Shown piece by piece: positions 22,908-30,554 of a stretch of DNA of 35,514 bases. The DNA is from DASQHM01 sp035632095 (GTDB lineage Bacteria > Pseudomonadota > Alphaproteobacteria > Ferrovibrionales > Ferrovibrionaceae), in the NCBI GenBank assembly GCA_035632095.1, contig DASQHM010000048.1:1-35514 (forward strand), given 5' to 3'. The position numbers were made by a program, and so were the translations under genes. The notes beneath the pieces are model-generated. The model had not been told where the DNA came from. It made no database searches and saw only the letters and a list, made by a program, of their open reading frames with translations. Within the stretch, counting starts at the first letter, position 1; every line of letters begins with the position of its first letter.

Positions 22908-25900
22908 CGCTGCCCGAACTCTGCATTCGCCGGCCGGTGATGGCGACGCTGTTAATGGCGGCGATCATCGTGATCGGCATCGCCGGGTACCGGCAGCTTC
23001 CGATCAGCGCCTTGCCGAACGTCGATTTTCCCACCATCCAGGTTTCGGCGACCTTGCCCGGCGCCTCGCCCGAGACCATGGCGTCGTCGGTGGCGACGCC
23101 GCTGGAGAAGCAGTTCTCCACCATTGCCGGCATTTCCTCCATCACGTCGACCAGCACGCTCGGCTCCTCGGTGGTGACGCTGCAATTCGATCTTGACCGC
23201 AATATCGATGCCGCCGCGCTCGACGTGCAGTCCGCGCTCACCGTCGCCGCGCGAAAGCTTCCGGTCGAGATGACGACGCCGCCGTCGTTCCAAAAGGTCA
23301 ATCCGGCGGACCAGCCCATTCTCTACATTTCGCTCAATTCAGCGACGTTGCCGTTGAGCGCCGTCGATGAATATGCCGAGACCACCATCGCGCAGCGCGT
23401 TTCCCAGCTTTCGGGCGTGGCGCAAGTGCTGGTGTTCGGCGCGCAGAAATATGCGGTGCGCGTGCAGGTCAATCCGGAAGCGCTGGCATCGAAGAATATC
23501 GGTCTCGACGAAGTGCAGAGCGCCGTCGCTGCGGCCACGTCGAACACGCCGGTCGGGGCTCTCTACGGGCCGCAGCAGCAGCTGACGCTGCAGACCACCG
23601 GCCAGCCATCGAACGCGGCCGCCTATCGCCCGCTCATCGTCGCCTTCCGCAACGGCGGGCCGGTGCGCCTCGGCGACGTGGCGAACATCGTCGATTCGGT
23701 CGAGAACGACCGCGTCGCGGGCTGGTACAACAGCAAGCGCTCGATCATCCTGGCCATCCAGCGCCAGCCGGGCGCCAATACCGTCGAAGTGGTCGACAGC
23801 GTCCGGAACCTGTTGCCCAACCTGGAGCTGGAAATACCGCCGTCGGTCAGCATCGACGTGTTGAACGACCGCTCGCAGTCGATTCGGAACTCCATCGACG
23901 ACGTGAAGTTCACGCTCGGGCTCACCATCATGCTTGTCGTGCTGGTGATTTTCCTGTTCCTGCGCAAGGTGTCGGCGACGATCATTCCGGCGCTGGCGCT
24001 GCCGGTGTCGATCATCGGCACCTGCGCGGGCATGTATTTCCTCGGCTTCAGCATCGACAACATCTCGCTCATGGCGTTGACGCTGTCGGTCGGGTTCGTG
24101 GTGGACGATGCGATCGTCATGCTCGAGAACATCGTGCGCCATATCGAGCACGGCGAACGCCCCATGCAGGCGGCGCTGCGCGGCTCGCGCGAAATCGCGT
24201 TCACCATCATTTCCATGACCCTGTCCCTGATCGCCGTGTTCATCCCGGTGCTGTTCATGGGCGGCGTCGTCGGCCGGCTGTTCCGCGAATTCGCCGTCAC
24301 CATCAGCCTGGCGATCCTGGTTTCCGGCCTGGTTTCGCTGACTTTGACGCCGATGTTGTGCAGCCGCTTCCTGCGTCCGCACAGCGAGGAGCGCGAGGAC
24401 AGGTTCGGACGTGCGCTGGAGGCCGGCTTTCTTGCCATGCTGCGCGCCTACGATCGTTCTCTCACGGTCGTGCTGCGCCACCGGTTCGTGACGCTGATGG
24501 TCACCCTGGCGACGCTGGCTGGCAGCATTTACGGGTATAGGGAGATTCCGAAGGGCTTCTTCCCGACGGAAGACAACAGTCTCATCTTCGCCATCACCGA
24601 AGCGCGCCAGGATATCTCCTTCAAGGCGATGGCCGAGCAGCAGCAGATCGCCAATCAGATCGTCGCCAGCGACCCCGACGTCATCAAGCCGGCCTCGTTC
24701 ATCGGGGCATTCGCCACAACCACGATCAACCAGGGCCGCCTGTTCTTCGGCCTGAAACCGAGAGCGGAGCGTGTCGGCAAGGCGACCATCGAGCAGGTGA
24801 TCCAGCGGTTGCGCCGGAAGCTCGCGACGATTCCTGGCATCAACGTCTACATGCAGCCGGTGCAGAACATTCAGCTCGGCGGCCGACTCGGCAAGGGCCA
24901 ATACCAATACACGCTGCAAAGCGGCTCGCTCGATCAGCTCTACAACTGGGCGCCCAAGCTCGAAGGCGAAATGCGCAAACTTCCAGGGTTCCAGGATGTG
25001 TCGTCGGACCTGCAGATCAAGGCCCCGCAACTCCTGATCGACGTGAACAAGGATCGCGCCCTCACGCTCGGCGTCAATGCGGACCACGTGCGCCAAATGC
25101 TTTACAGCGCCTTCGGCACACGGCAAGTGGCGACGATTTACACGCCTTCCAACGACTACGAGGTCATTCTCGAACTCGACCCGAAGTTTCAAGAGTCCGC
25201 CGACAATCTGACCAAACTCTACGTGCGCTCCGCGTCGGGACAGCTGGTGCCGCTCGACGCCATCGCCTCCGTCACGCGCAATGTTGGCCCGCTGACCGTC
25301 AACCACCAGGGCCAGATTCCTTCGGTCACCATCACCTTCAATCTGGCGCCGGGCGTTGCGCTCGGCGATGCGGTGGACCGTGTCCGCGAGGTGGAGCGGC
25401 AAGCCGGCCTGCCCGCCACGGTTAGCTCCAGCTTCCAAGGCACGGCGCAGATCTTCCAGCAATCGCTGCAAGGCCAAGGCCTGCTGCTGCTGGCCGCGGT
25501 GGCGACCATCTACATCATTCTCGGCATTCTGTACGAGAGCTTCATCCACCCGATCACGATTCTCTCCGGCCTGCCCGCCGCCGGCCTCGGCGCCCTCGTC
25601 ACGCTCTCTGTGTTCCACAAGGACTTGAGCGTCATCGCCGTGATCGGCATCGTCATGCTGATCGGCATCGTGAAGAAGAACGCGATCATGATGATCGACT
25701 TCGCGTTGGAGCGAAAACGGCAGGGCGAAACCGACCCGGTCAAGGCGATCTACGACGCCTGCCTGCTGCGTTTCCGTCCGATCATGATGACCACCATGGC
25801 GGCGCTCATGGGCACGTTCCCGATCGCGATCGGCGCCGGATCCGGTTCGGAGTTGCGTCAGCCGCTCGGCATCGCCGTCGTCGGCGGCCTATTGCTGTCG

Positions 25901-26020
25901 CAGCTTCTCACGCTGTACATCACGCCGGTGATCTACATCTACTTCGAACGCCTGGCGGCGCGGTTGACCGGCGGCGCGGCCGCGTCGCAACCGGTCGAGA
26001 CTCCCCACCCCGCGGAGTAG
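22904..26020 (+). CDS. RND multidrug efflux permease (MdtB/MdtC/AcrB type)
   Basis: A full-length 1038-residue proton-driven RND pump. The first helix follows IRRPVMATLLMAAI, two large periplasmic loops alternate with two six-helix groups, and the proton-relay residues are present: D401-D402 in TM4 (GFVVDDAIVMLEN) and K924/K925 in TM10 (IGIVKKNAIMMIDF). The overall sequence most resembles MdtB/MdtC-like hydrophobe/amphiphile exporters. It is coupled to the adaptor gene by ATGA. No outer-membrane channel gene follows, so it probably shares one encoded elsewhere. Substrates cannot be inferred. No regulator is adjacent. Confidence 0.96.
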   Translation: MTLPELCIRRPVMATLLMAAIIVIGIAGYRQLPISALPNVDFPTIQVSATLPGASPETMASSVATPLEKQFSTIAGISSITSTSTLGSSVVTLQFDLDRNIDAAALDVQSALTVAARKLPVEMTTPPSFQKVNPADQPILYISLNSATLPLSAVDEYAETTIAQRVSQLSGVAQVLVFGAQKYAVRVQVNPEALASKNIGLDEVQSAVAAATSNTPVGALYGPQQQLTLQTTGQPSNAAAYRPLIVAFRNGGPVRLGDVANIVDSVENDRVAGWYNSKRSIILAIQRQPGANTVEVVDSVRNLLPNLELEIPPSVSIDVLNDRSQSIRNSIDDVKFTLGLTIMLVVLVIFLFLRKVSATIIPALALPVSIIGTCAGMYFLGFSIDNISLMALTLSVGFVVDDAIVMLENIVRHIEHGERPMQAALRGSREIAFTIISMTLSLIAVFIPVLFMGGVVGRLFREFAVTISLAILVSGLVSLTLTPMLCSRFLRPHSEEREDRFGRALEAGFLAMLRAYDRSLTVVLRHRFVTLMVTLATLAGSIYGYREIPKGFFPTEDNSLIFAITEARQDISFKAMAEQQQIANQIVASDPDVIKPASFIGAFATTTINQGRLFFGLKPRAERVGKATIEQVIQRLRRKLATIPGINVYMQPVQNIQLGGRLGKGQYQYTLQSGSLDQLYNWAPKLEGEMRKLPGFQDVSSDLQIKAPQLLIDVNKDRALTLGVNADHVRQMLYSAFGTRQVATIYTPSNDYEVILELDPKFQESADNLTKLYVRSASGQLVPLDAIASVTRNVGPLTVNHQGQIPSVTITFNLAPGVALGDAVDRVREVERQAGLPATVSSSFQGTAQIFQQSLQGQGLLLLAAVATIYIILGILYESFIHPITILSGLPAAGLGALVTLSVFHKDLSVIAVIGIVMLIGIVKKNAIMMIDFALERKRQGETDPVKAIYDACLLRFRPIMMTTMAALMGTFPIAIGAGSGSELRQPLGIAVVGGLLLSQLLTLYITPVIYIYFERLAARLTGGAAASQPVETPHPAE

Positions 26021-26195
26021 CCTCGGCGTTTACCATACCGGACGATATCGCAACGGCGCGAATTCGCAGGGATTGCCGCCCAAAAATGTTATGCGCGCCG
26101 GCTCCGCTTTCGCCGATCTGCTAACGAGACCTTAACGCTGCCGGCCCCAAATTGGGTGCGCCGCCGCGAAACGCCGCGGGGGTCTCGGAGCACAA

Positions 26196-27539
26196 ATGAG
26201 CGACCAGGACATCAAGTATACGCGCTTGCCCGCCGGCAAACTCGAAGACGTGCTGCGGCTGCATGAACGCTTTGTGGCGCGGCAGCCCGGCGGTCAGCGC
26301 GCGCTCCTGTCGTTCCACGACTTGTCGGGCCTCGATCTCGCGGGCCGCGATCTTTCCGAGGCGGACCTGACGGGCGCGCGCCTGCGCCAGGCGCGCCTGG
26401 TCGGCACCAAGCTTCGCATGGCGAACCTGTTCGGCGCCGATCTGCGCATGGTTAATCTCGAACGCGCGGACCTGACGCGCGCCGACCTTCGCGGCGTGTG
26501 CCTGCGCGGCGCCGAGCTTTCCGACGCCATTTTCGTCGAGGCCGACATTCGCCAGGCGGTTCTTGCCCAATACAAAGGCTACGGCAAGCTGCGCGTGCTG
26601 TCCTACGACCGCACTCCGGCGGAACTCTCGGCGATCAATGCCCAGCGCGTCGACATGAGCCGGGCGCAGCTCGGGGGCAGCGTCATCCTGCAAGCCGACC
26701 TGACCGACGCCAATCTGCGCTCGGCGAGCTTCCGCAACGCCGACCTGCGCAATTGCATGCTGGTCGGCGCGAACATGGACGGCGCCGACTTAGGCCTTGC
26801 CAATTGCCGGGGCGCGGTGATGACCGGCGCGGTCTTGAGCGGCGCCAACATCGAGGGCGTCGATTTCAAGGACGCCGACCTGCGCGGCGCCGTGCTCGAT
26901 CCGGAAGCGCTGAAGCGGAGCGAGGTCCGCAATGCGATAAAATCCCGCCCGCGCCCCGACGCCAACAAGCAGCTCGACGAGATTCTCGCCCTTCACGAGG
27001 CCTGGGTTACCTCGCTCGGCCGCGAAGGCGCGCGCGCGGACTTCACGGAAGCCAATCTCGCCGGGCAGCGATTGCGCGGCATCAACCTCGCCGCGGCGGC
27101 CATGGAGCGCGCCACCATGCGCGAGACGGATTTTGCCGCAGCCGAGCTTGCCATGGCGTCCATGGCCTATGCGGACTTGCGCAAGGCGGATTTGTCCTAC
27201 GCCGACATGCGCGGCATCGATCTGACCCGCGCCACGCTCATCGGCGCCAATTTGGCCGGATCGAACCTCGGACCGATCATGGGGTTGAACCAGCAGCGCC
27301 GCAAGAACCCGGCCAATCTCGAACGGGCCAAGCTGGGGGATGCGGTGCTTTGCGACGCGGTGCTGCGCGAGGCGGTGCTGATCGGCGTAGACTTCACAAA
27401 TGCGGACTTGCGCAACGCGGATTTGCGCCGCGCCGACCTGCGCCAGGCGAATTTCTCCGGAGCCCGGCTTGACGGCGCCAACATGCTCGGCGCGCGGACC
27501 GAAGGCGCGCGCGGCCTGGTGCCGCAGGCGGCGCAATAG
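26196..27539 (+). CDS. Pentapeptide-repeat protein with internal duplication
   Basis: A 447-residue protein made mostly of pentapeptide repeats (A-[DN]-L-x-x), such as DLSEADLTGARLRQARL, which fold as a right-handed four-sided beta helix. It has two halves, each opened by a similar helical header: LEDVLRLHERFV at about residues 16-27 and LDEILALHEAWV at about 260-271, each followed by its own solenoid. The first solenoid is interrupted near residues 120-150 by a non-repeat stretch (AQYKGYGKLRVLSYDR). No signal peptide or membrane helix is seen, so it is probably cytoplasmic. Family roles range from gyrase protection to scaffolding; none can be assigned. A GGAG site lies upstream of the ATG. 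Confidence 0.9.
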   Translation: MSDQDIKYTRLPAGKLEDVLRLHERFVARQPGGQRALLSFHDLSGLDLAGRDLSEADLTGARLRQARLVGTKLRMANLFGADLRMVNLERADLTRADLRGVCLRGAELSDAIFVEADIRQAVLAQYKGYGKLRVLSYDRTPAELSAINAQRVDMSRAQLGGSVILQADLTDANLRSASFRNADLRNCMLVGANMDGADLGLANCRGAVMTGAVLSGANIEGVDFKDADLRGAVLDPEALKRSEVRNAIKSRPRPDANKQLDEILALHEAWVTSLGREGARADFTEANLAGQRLRGINLAAAAMERATMRETDFAAAELAMASMAYADLRKADLSYADMRGIDLTRATLIGANLAGSNLGPIMGLNQQRRKNPANLERAKLGDAVLCDAVLREAVLIGVDFTNADLRNADLRRADLRQANFSGARLDGANMLGARTEGARGLVPQAAQ

Positions 27540-27547
27540 CGCGGCCT

Positions 27548-28357
27548 TCAGGCGCGCGGACAGCGCGCCTTCAAGGAAAAGCTGAGCGGCAACTGCGGCT
27601 GGCCCGCCGGCAGGCGCCAGATCCGGTCCGCGCCTTCGACCAGGGTCGGGTACATGGCCCAGGCCACCCCGTCGTGCTCGCGCAAGTATTCGAGGGCCAA
27701 GCCCGCGTCATGCACCGCCATGACGATGTCGCCGAGCGGGTGCAGCCAATTGTAGAACCGCGTGTTGACCAGGGCGCCCGAGTTACCGGTATAAGTGCGC
27801 TCTTCATTGACGCCTATCGGCGCCCTGGCGAAATAGTCGTCCCGCACCTCGAAAAGCCCGTCGTCGCGCCGCATCATGGCAAAGGCGACCGGGTGCGGCT
27901 CGAGGAGGTAGAGAAAGCCACCCGGTTCGAGGAAGTCCGCCGCGATCTTGGCCCATCGACGAATGTCGGGCAGCCAGCAGATGGCGCCCCAGCTCACGTA
28001 GACAATATCGAAGCGGCCGTCGATCAGGCCCGGCGCGTCATAGAGGTTGCCCTCGACGAAGCGCGCCTCGAGGTTGGTTTCGGCGGCCAGCCGGCGCGCG
28101 GCCGCGATGGCGTTCGGGGAATAGTCAAGGCCGGTGACCAGCGCGCCGCGCCGCGCCAGCTTCAACGTATCCAGGCCGAAGTGGCATTGCAGATGCAGCA
28201 GCCGCTTGCCGGCGACGTCGCCGATCTCGGCGTCCTCGATGCCGTGCAGCGAGCTGCGTCCCTGGCGGAACGCCGCCACGGCGTAGTCGTCGGACGCGAG
28301 GTGGATACCCACCACCTCGTTCCAGCGGCGCCAATTGGCGTCGTTCCGTTCATCCAT
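27548..28357 (-). CDS. Class I SAM-dependent methyltransferase
   Basis: A 269-residue methyltransferase. Motif I is the distinctive LLHLQCHFGLDTLKLARRGA followed by VTGLDYSPNAI; later come FDIVYVSWGAICWLPD and a GGFLYLLEPHP strand. This matches a widespread group of small-molecule methyltransferases of unknown substrate. The ATG at 28357 (MDERNDANW) begins the conserved part; the frame is open to an ATG at 28447, but those 30 extra residues look unconserved and would overlap the operator region. No clear ribosome-binding site is visible. It is divergent from the ArsR gene and may share its control region, and it converges on the pentapeptide gene with 8 nt between stops. Confidence 0.87.
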   Translation of the reverse strand: MDERNDANWRRWNEVVGIHLASDDYAVAAFRQGRSSLHGIEDAEIGDVAGKRLLHLQCHFGLDTLKLARRGALVTGLDYSPNAIAAARRLAAETNLEARFVEGNLYDAPGLIDGRFDIVYVSWGAICWLPDIRRWAKIAADFLEPGGFLYLLEPHPVAFAMMRRDDGLFEVRDDYFARAPIGVNEERTYTGNSGALVNTRFYNWLHPLGDIVMAVHDAGLALEYLREHDGVAWAMYPTLVEGADRIWRLPAGQPQLPLSFSLKARCPRA

Positions 28358-28436
28358 GGCGGCGCATCCAATGGGGCAGTCCAAGCCGCCGAAACTGTAT
28401 TGGCGATTTTCAGGGTGTCCAGCCCGCAATCCAGAC

Positions 28437-28482
28437 TTGACAGACATTCAACCGTATGATTGATTATCAACAAAATGATTGA
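28437..28482 (+). promoter_or_regulatory. Promoter with tandem 16-bp operator-like repeats before the ArsR gene
   Basis: A perfect -35 box TTGACA lies at 28437-28442. Two 16-bp elements follow: TCAACCGTATGATTGA (28448-28463) and TCAACAAAATGATTGA (28467-28482). They are identical at 13 positions and are centred 19 bp apart. Each is itself a quasi-palindrome of the form TCAA-N8-TTGA, and together they cover the -10 region and the probable transcription start. This is the layout expected for an autorepressing dimeric winged-helix regulator, and it could also control the divergent methyltransferase. Confidence 0.6.
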
Positions 28483-28499
28483 CTGATGGCCGCCGCACC

Positions 28500-28943
28500 A
28501 TGAGCAAAGCCGCGCACCTTAGGATCGTTGGAGAGGAACCGTCCGCCGACGACGAGCTCGAGGCGTTGAACCTGGTGTTCTTCGCCCTGTCCGATCCGGT
28601 GCGGCGTGAGATCCTCGACCGGCTCGACGGCCACGATCTGCTGGTGTCGGAGGTCGCGGCGCATTTCGCAATTTCGCTCCAGGCCGTCTCCCGCCACATC
28701 CAGGTTCTGGTGCGCGCCGGTCTGGTGCGGCAGGAGCGCACTGGCCGCATCAGCCGCTGCCGGCTGGACGCCGGTCCGATCTACGGCGCATCGGTCTGGC
28801 TCAATCGCTACAGCAAATACTGGCAGGCGCAATTCGATCTGTTGGCGGCGTCGCTCGAGGAGATCGAACGCGAGAGGGCGGCGACGGCAAAACAGCGTAT
28901 GCGGCGCAAATCGCGAAGACCGGAGCCGCGCCGGCGCAAATAG
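28500..28943 (+). CDS. ArsR-family winged-helix transcriptional regulator
   Basis: A 147-residue ArsR/SmtB-type regulator. The winged helix-turn-helix is clear: FFALSDPVRREILDRL, then LLVSEVAAHFAISLQAVSRHIQVL and a wing region VRQERTGRISRC. The metal-sensing ELCVCD motif of classic members is missing and only one Cys is present, so it probably does not sense metals. After the core comes a helix with YWQAQFDLLAASLEEIERER and a very basic tail (KQRMRRKSRRPEPRRRK). A TTG at 28479 is in frame but lies inside the operator, so the ATG at 28500 is used; it lacks a ribosome-binding site. It precedes two DUF899 genes by 28 nt and is probably their repressor. Confidence 0.9.
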   Translation: MSKAAHLRIVGEEPSADDELEALNLVFFALSDPVRREILDRLDGHDLLVSEVAAHFAISLQAVSRHIQVLVRAGLVRQERTGRISRCRLDAGPIYGASVWLNRYSKYWQAQFDLLAASLEEIERERAATAKQRMRRKSRRPEPRRRK

Positions 28944-28971
28944 ACCGATACATCAACGATGGAGACATGGG

Positions 28972-29679
28972 ATGGCCGACCATAAAGTGGTATCGCCCGA
29001 TCATTGGGTCGAAGCGCGCAAGCAGCTGCTCGCCAAGGAAAAGGAATTCACCAAGCTGCGCGATCAGCTGAGCGAGGCGCGGCGGAACCTGCCTTGGGAG
29101 CGCGTCGACAAGCACTACGTGTTCGACGGGCCGAAGGGCAAGGAGACCCTGGCGGATCTGTTCGACGGCCGCAGCCAGCTCGTCGTCTACCACTTCATGT
29201 TCGGGCCCGATTGGGAGGTGGGCTGCAAGAGCTGCTCGTTCTGGGCCGACAATTTCGAGCGCAACGTCGTCCATCTCAAGGCGCGCGATGTGACCACGAT
29301 CGCGATTTCGCGCGCGCCGATCGAAAAGCTGACCGCGTTCCAGAAGCGCCTCGGCTGGACCTTCAAATGGGTTTCGTCCCTGAACAACGATTTCAACTTC
29401 GACTACCACGTCTCGTTCACGCCGGAAGAGCTTGCCAAGGGCGAGGGCTACTACAACTACGCCTTGTCGAAGGGCTTTCAGGGCGACGAAAGGCCTGGCA
29501 TCAGCGTTTTCTACCGCGACGCCGGCGGCGCGATCTATCACACCTATTCCTGCTACGGCCGCGGCCTGGATCTGATGAACACGGCCTACAACATCCTCGA
29601 CCTGGTGCCTTTGGGGCGTAATGAAGCGGAAGACGGGCCGCAGTCCTGGGTGCGCCTTCGCGACAACTACGGCCGCTGA
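28972..29679 (+). CDS. DUF899 family thioredoxin-like protein
   Basis: A 235-residue DUF899 protein with a thioredoxin-like fold. After an N-terminal helix pair (VSPDHWVEARKQLLAKEKEFT) comes a strand-helix unit with LVVYHFMFGPDWEVGCKSCSFWAD, where C85-x2-C88 is a redox-type CxxC, and a later TYSCYGRGLDLMNTAYNILDLVP typical of the family. The physiological reaction of this family is unknown; a thiol-disulfide or peroxide role is suggested only by the fold. The ATG has GGAGA 6 nt upstream. It is the first of two adjacent DUF899-type genes behind an ArsR gene, an arrangement implying regulated expression as one unit. Confidence 0.9.
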   Translation: MADHKVVSPDHWVEARKQLLAKEKEFTKLRDQLSEARRNLPWERVDKHYVFDGPKGKETLADLFDGRSQLVVYHFMFGPDWEVGCKSCSFWADNFERNVVHLKARDVTTIAISRAPIEKLTAFQKRLGWTFKWVSSLNNDFNFDYHVSFTPEELAKGEGYYNYALSKGFQGDERPGISVFYRDAGGAIYHTYSCYGRGLDLMNTAYNILDLVPLGRNEAEDGPQSWVRLRDNYGR

Positions 29680-29700
29680 CGGAGCCACGCAGAGGATCGA

Positions 29701-30273
29701 ATGAACTACCGGGACACCAGCCGGCGGCTCGCCGAGTACCGGCAGCAGATCGACGAACTTCGCGAGAAGATGCGGAGCGCGCAAGCGGCGATCGAACCCG
29801 AGGAAGTGCGCGACTACGAGCTCACCAATGCGAGCGGCAAAGTGACCTTGTCCGCGCTCTTCGGAAGCAAGGATACGCTCTTCCTAATCCATAACATGGG
29901 CACCACGTGTCCGAGCTGTACCATGTGGGCCGACGGGTTCAACGGCGTGTTCGAACACGTGCGCGCCCGTGCCGCCTTCGTGGTTTCGTCGCCGGATGCG
30001 CCGGCGTTGCAGCAAAGCTTCGCCGCGGCGCGCGGCTGGAGGTTTCCCATGGTCTCGCATCAAGGCACGACGTTCGCAAATGACATGGGTTACAGCCGGA
30101 ACGGCGAGCCGATGCCGGGCGTCTCGGTCTTCAAGCGCAAGGCCGGAAAGATCCTGCGGGTGGCCGATTCGGCATTCGACGAGGGCGACGAGTATTGCGT
30201 CGTCTGGCGCCTCATCGATCTGATCCCGGAAGGCGCTGCCGGTTGGCGCCCGAGTTTCAACTACCCGGCCTAG
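29701..30273 (+). CDS. Second, shorter DUF899-like thioredoxin-fold protein
   Basis: A 190-residue paralogue-like neighbour of the preceding gene, starting 21 nt after its stop with an AGAGGAT site before the ATG. It keeps an N-terminal coiled helix (RLAEYRQQIDELREKMRSAQ), a strand ending in LFLIHNMGTTCPSC with C70-x2-C73, MWADGFNG, and a PGVSVFKRKAGKILRVAD strand. It lacks the long central insertion of the larger DUF899 protein, and its C-terminus (WRLIDLIPEG) matches the end of that family. Function is unknown, presumably redox. Its TAG stop shares a CTAG with the stop of the convergent MoaD-like gene. Confidence 0.85.
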   Translation: MNYRDTSRRLAEYRQQIDELREKMRSAQAAIEPEEVRDYELTNASGKVTLSALFGSKDTLFLIHNMGTTCPSCTMWADGFNGVFEHVRARAAFVVSSPDAPALQQSFAAARGWRFPMVSHQGTTFANDMGYSRNGEPMPGVSVFKRKAGKILRVADSAFDEGDEYCVVWRLIDLIPEGAAGWRPSFNYPA

Positions 30274-30542
30274 GCCGGACCGCGCGATCCGCCGCTGAGC
30301 GCCTGCACCAAGTGCAGCGTGTCCGACGGCGCGAGCGGGTGCTTGAGGTCGAACACCTGCCCGCCGTTGACGAAGAACCGCATGTGCGCGCGCATCTTTT
30401 CCTGCTCGTCGACGATGCGGAACCGGATGCCGGGATATTGGCGGTCCAGATCGAGGAGCAGGTCGGCGAGCGTGGCGCCGCTCGCCTCGACCTCTCGCTC
30501 GCGCGTGTAGGAGAGCAGGGGGCCCGGAATGAGCACTTTCAT
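30270..30542 (-). CDS. MoaD/ThiS-like ubiquitin-fold protein
   Basis: A 90-residue beta-grasp protein of the MoaD/ThiS type: MKVLIPGPLLSYT, a TLADLLLDLDRQYPG helix, RFFVNGGQVFDLKHPLAPSDTLHLVQALSGG. MoaD and ThiS carry sulfur as a C-terminal thiocarboxylate on Gly-Gly. Here the Gly-Gly (84-85) is followed by five further residues, SRGPA, so it would need trimming to be used that way. It lies 12 nt behind the BNR-propeller gene and is probably co-transcribed with it; pairing of these two families is a recurrent arrangement as far as I know. No moeB/thiF-type activating enzyme is nearby. Function is unassigned. Confidence 0.85.
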   Translation of the reverse strand: MKVLIPGPLLSYTREREVEASGATLADLLLDLDRQYPGIRFRIVDEQEKMRAHMRFFVNGGQVFDLKHPLAPSDTLHLVQALSGGSRGPA

Positions 30543-30554
30543 GCCGCTGCGCCC

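Noticed and set aside
23339..25618. 759-codon antisense frame over the RND permease
   Set aside because: It mirrors the codon bias of the permease, is rich in His, Arg and Asp with no domain, and the sense strand encodes a complete RND pump.
26300..27520. Repeated short motifs taken as a CRISPR-like or tandem DNA array
   Set aside because: The periodicity is at protein level (15-nt pentapeptide units with varied codons); there are no identical repeats with unique spacers.
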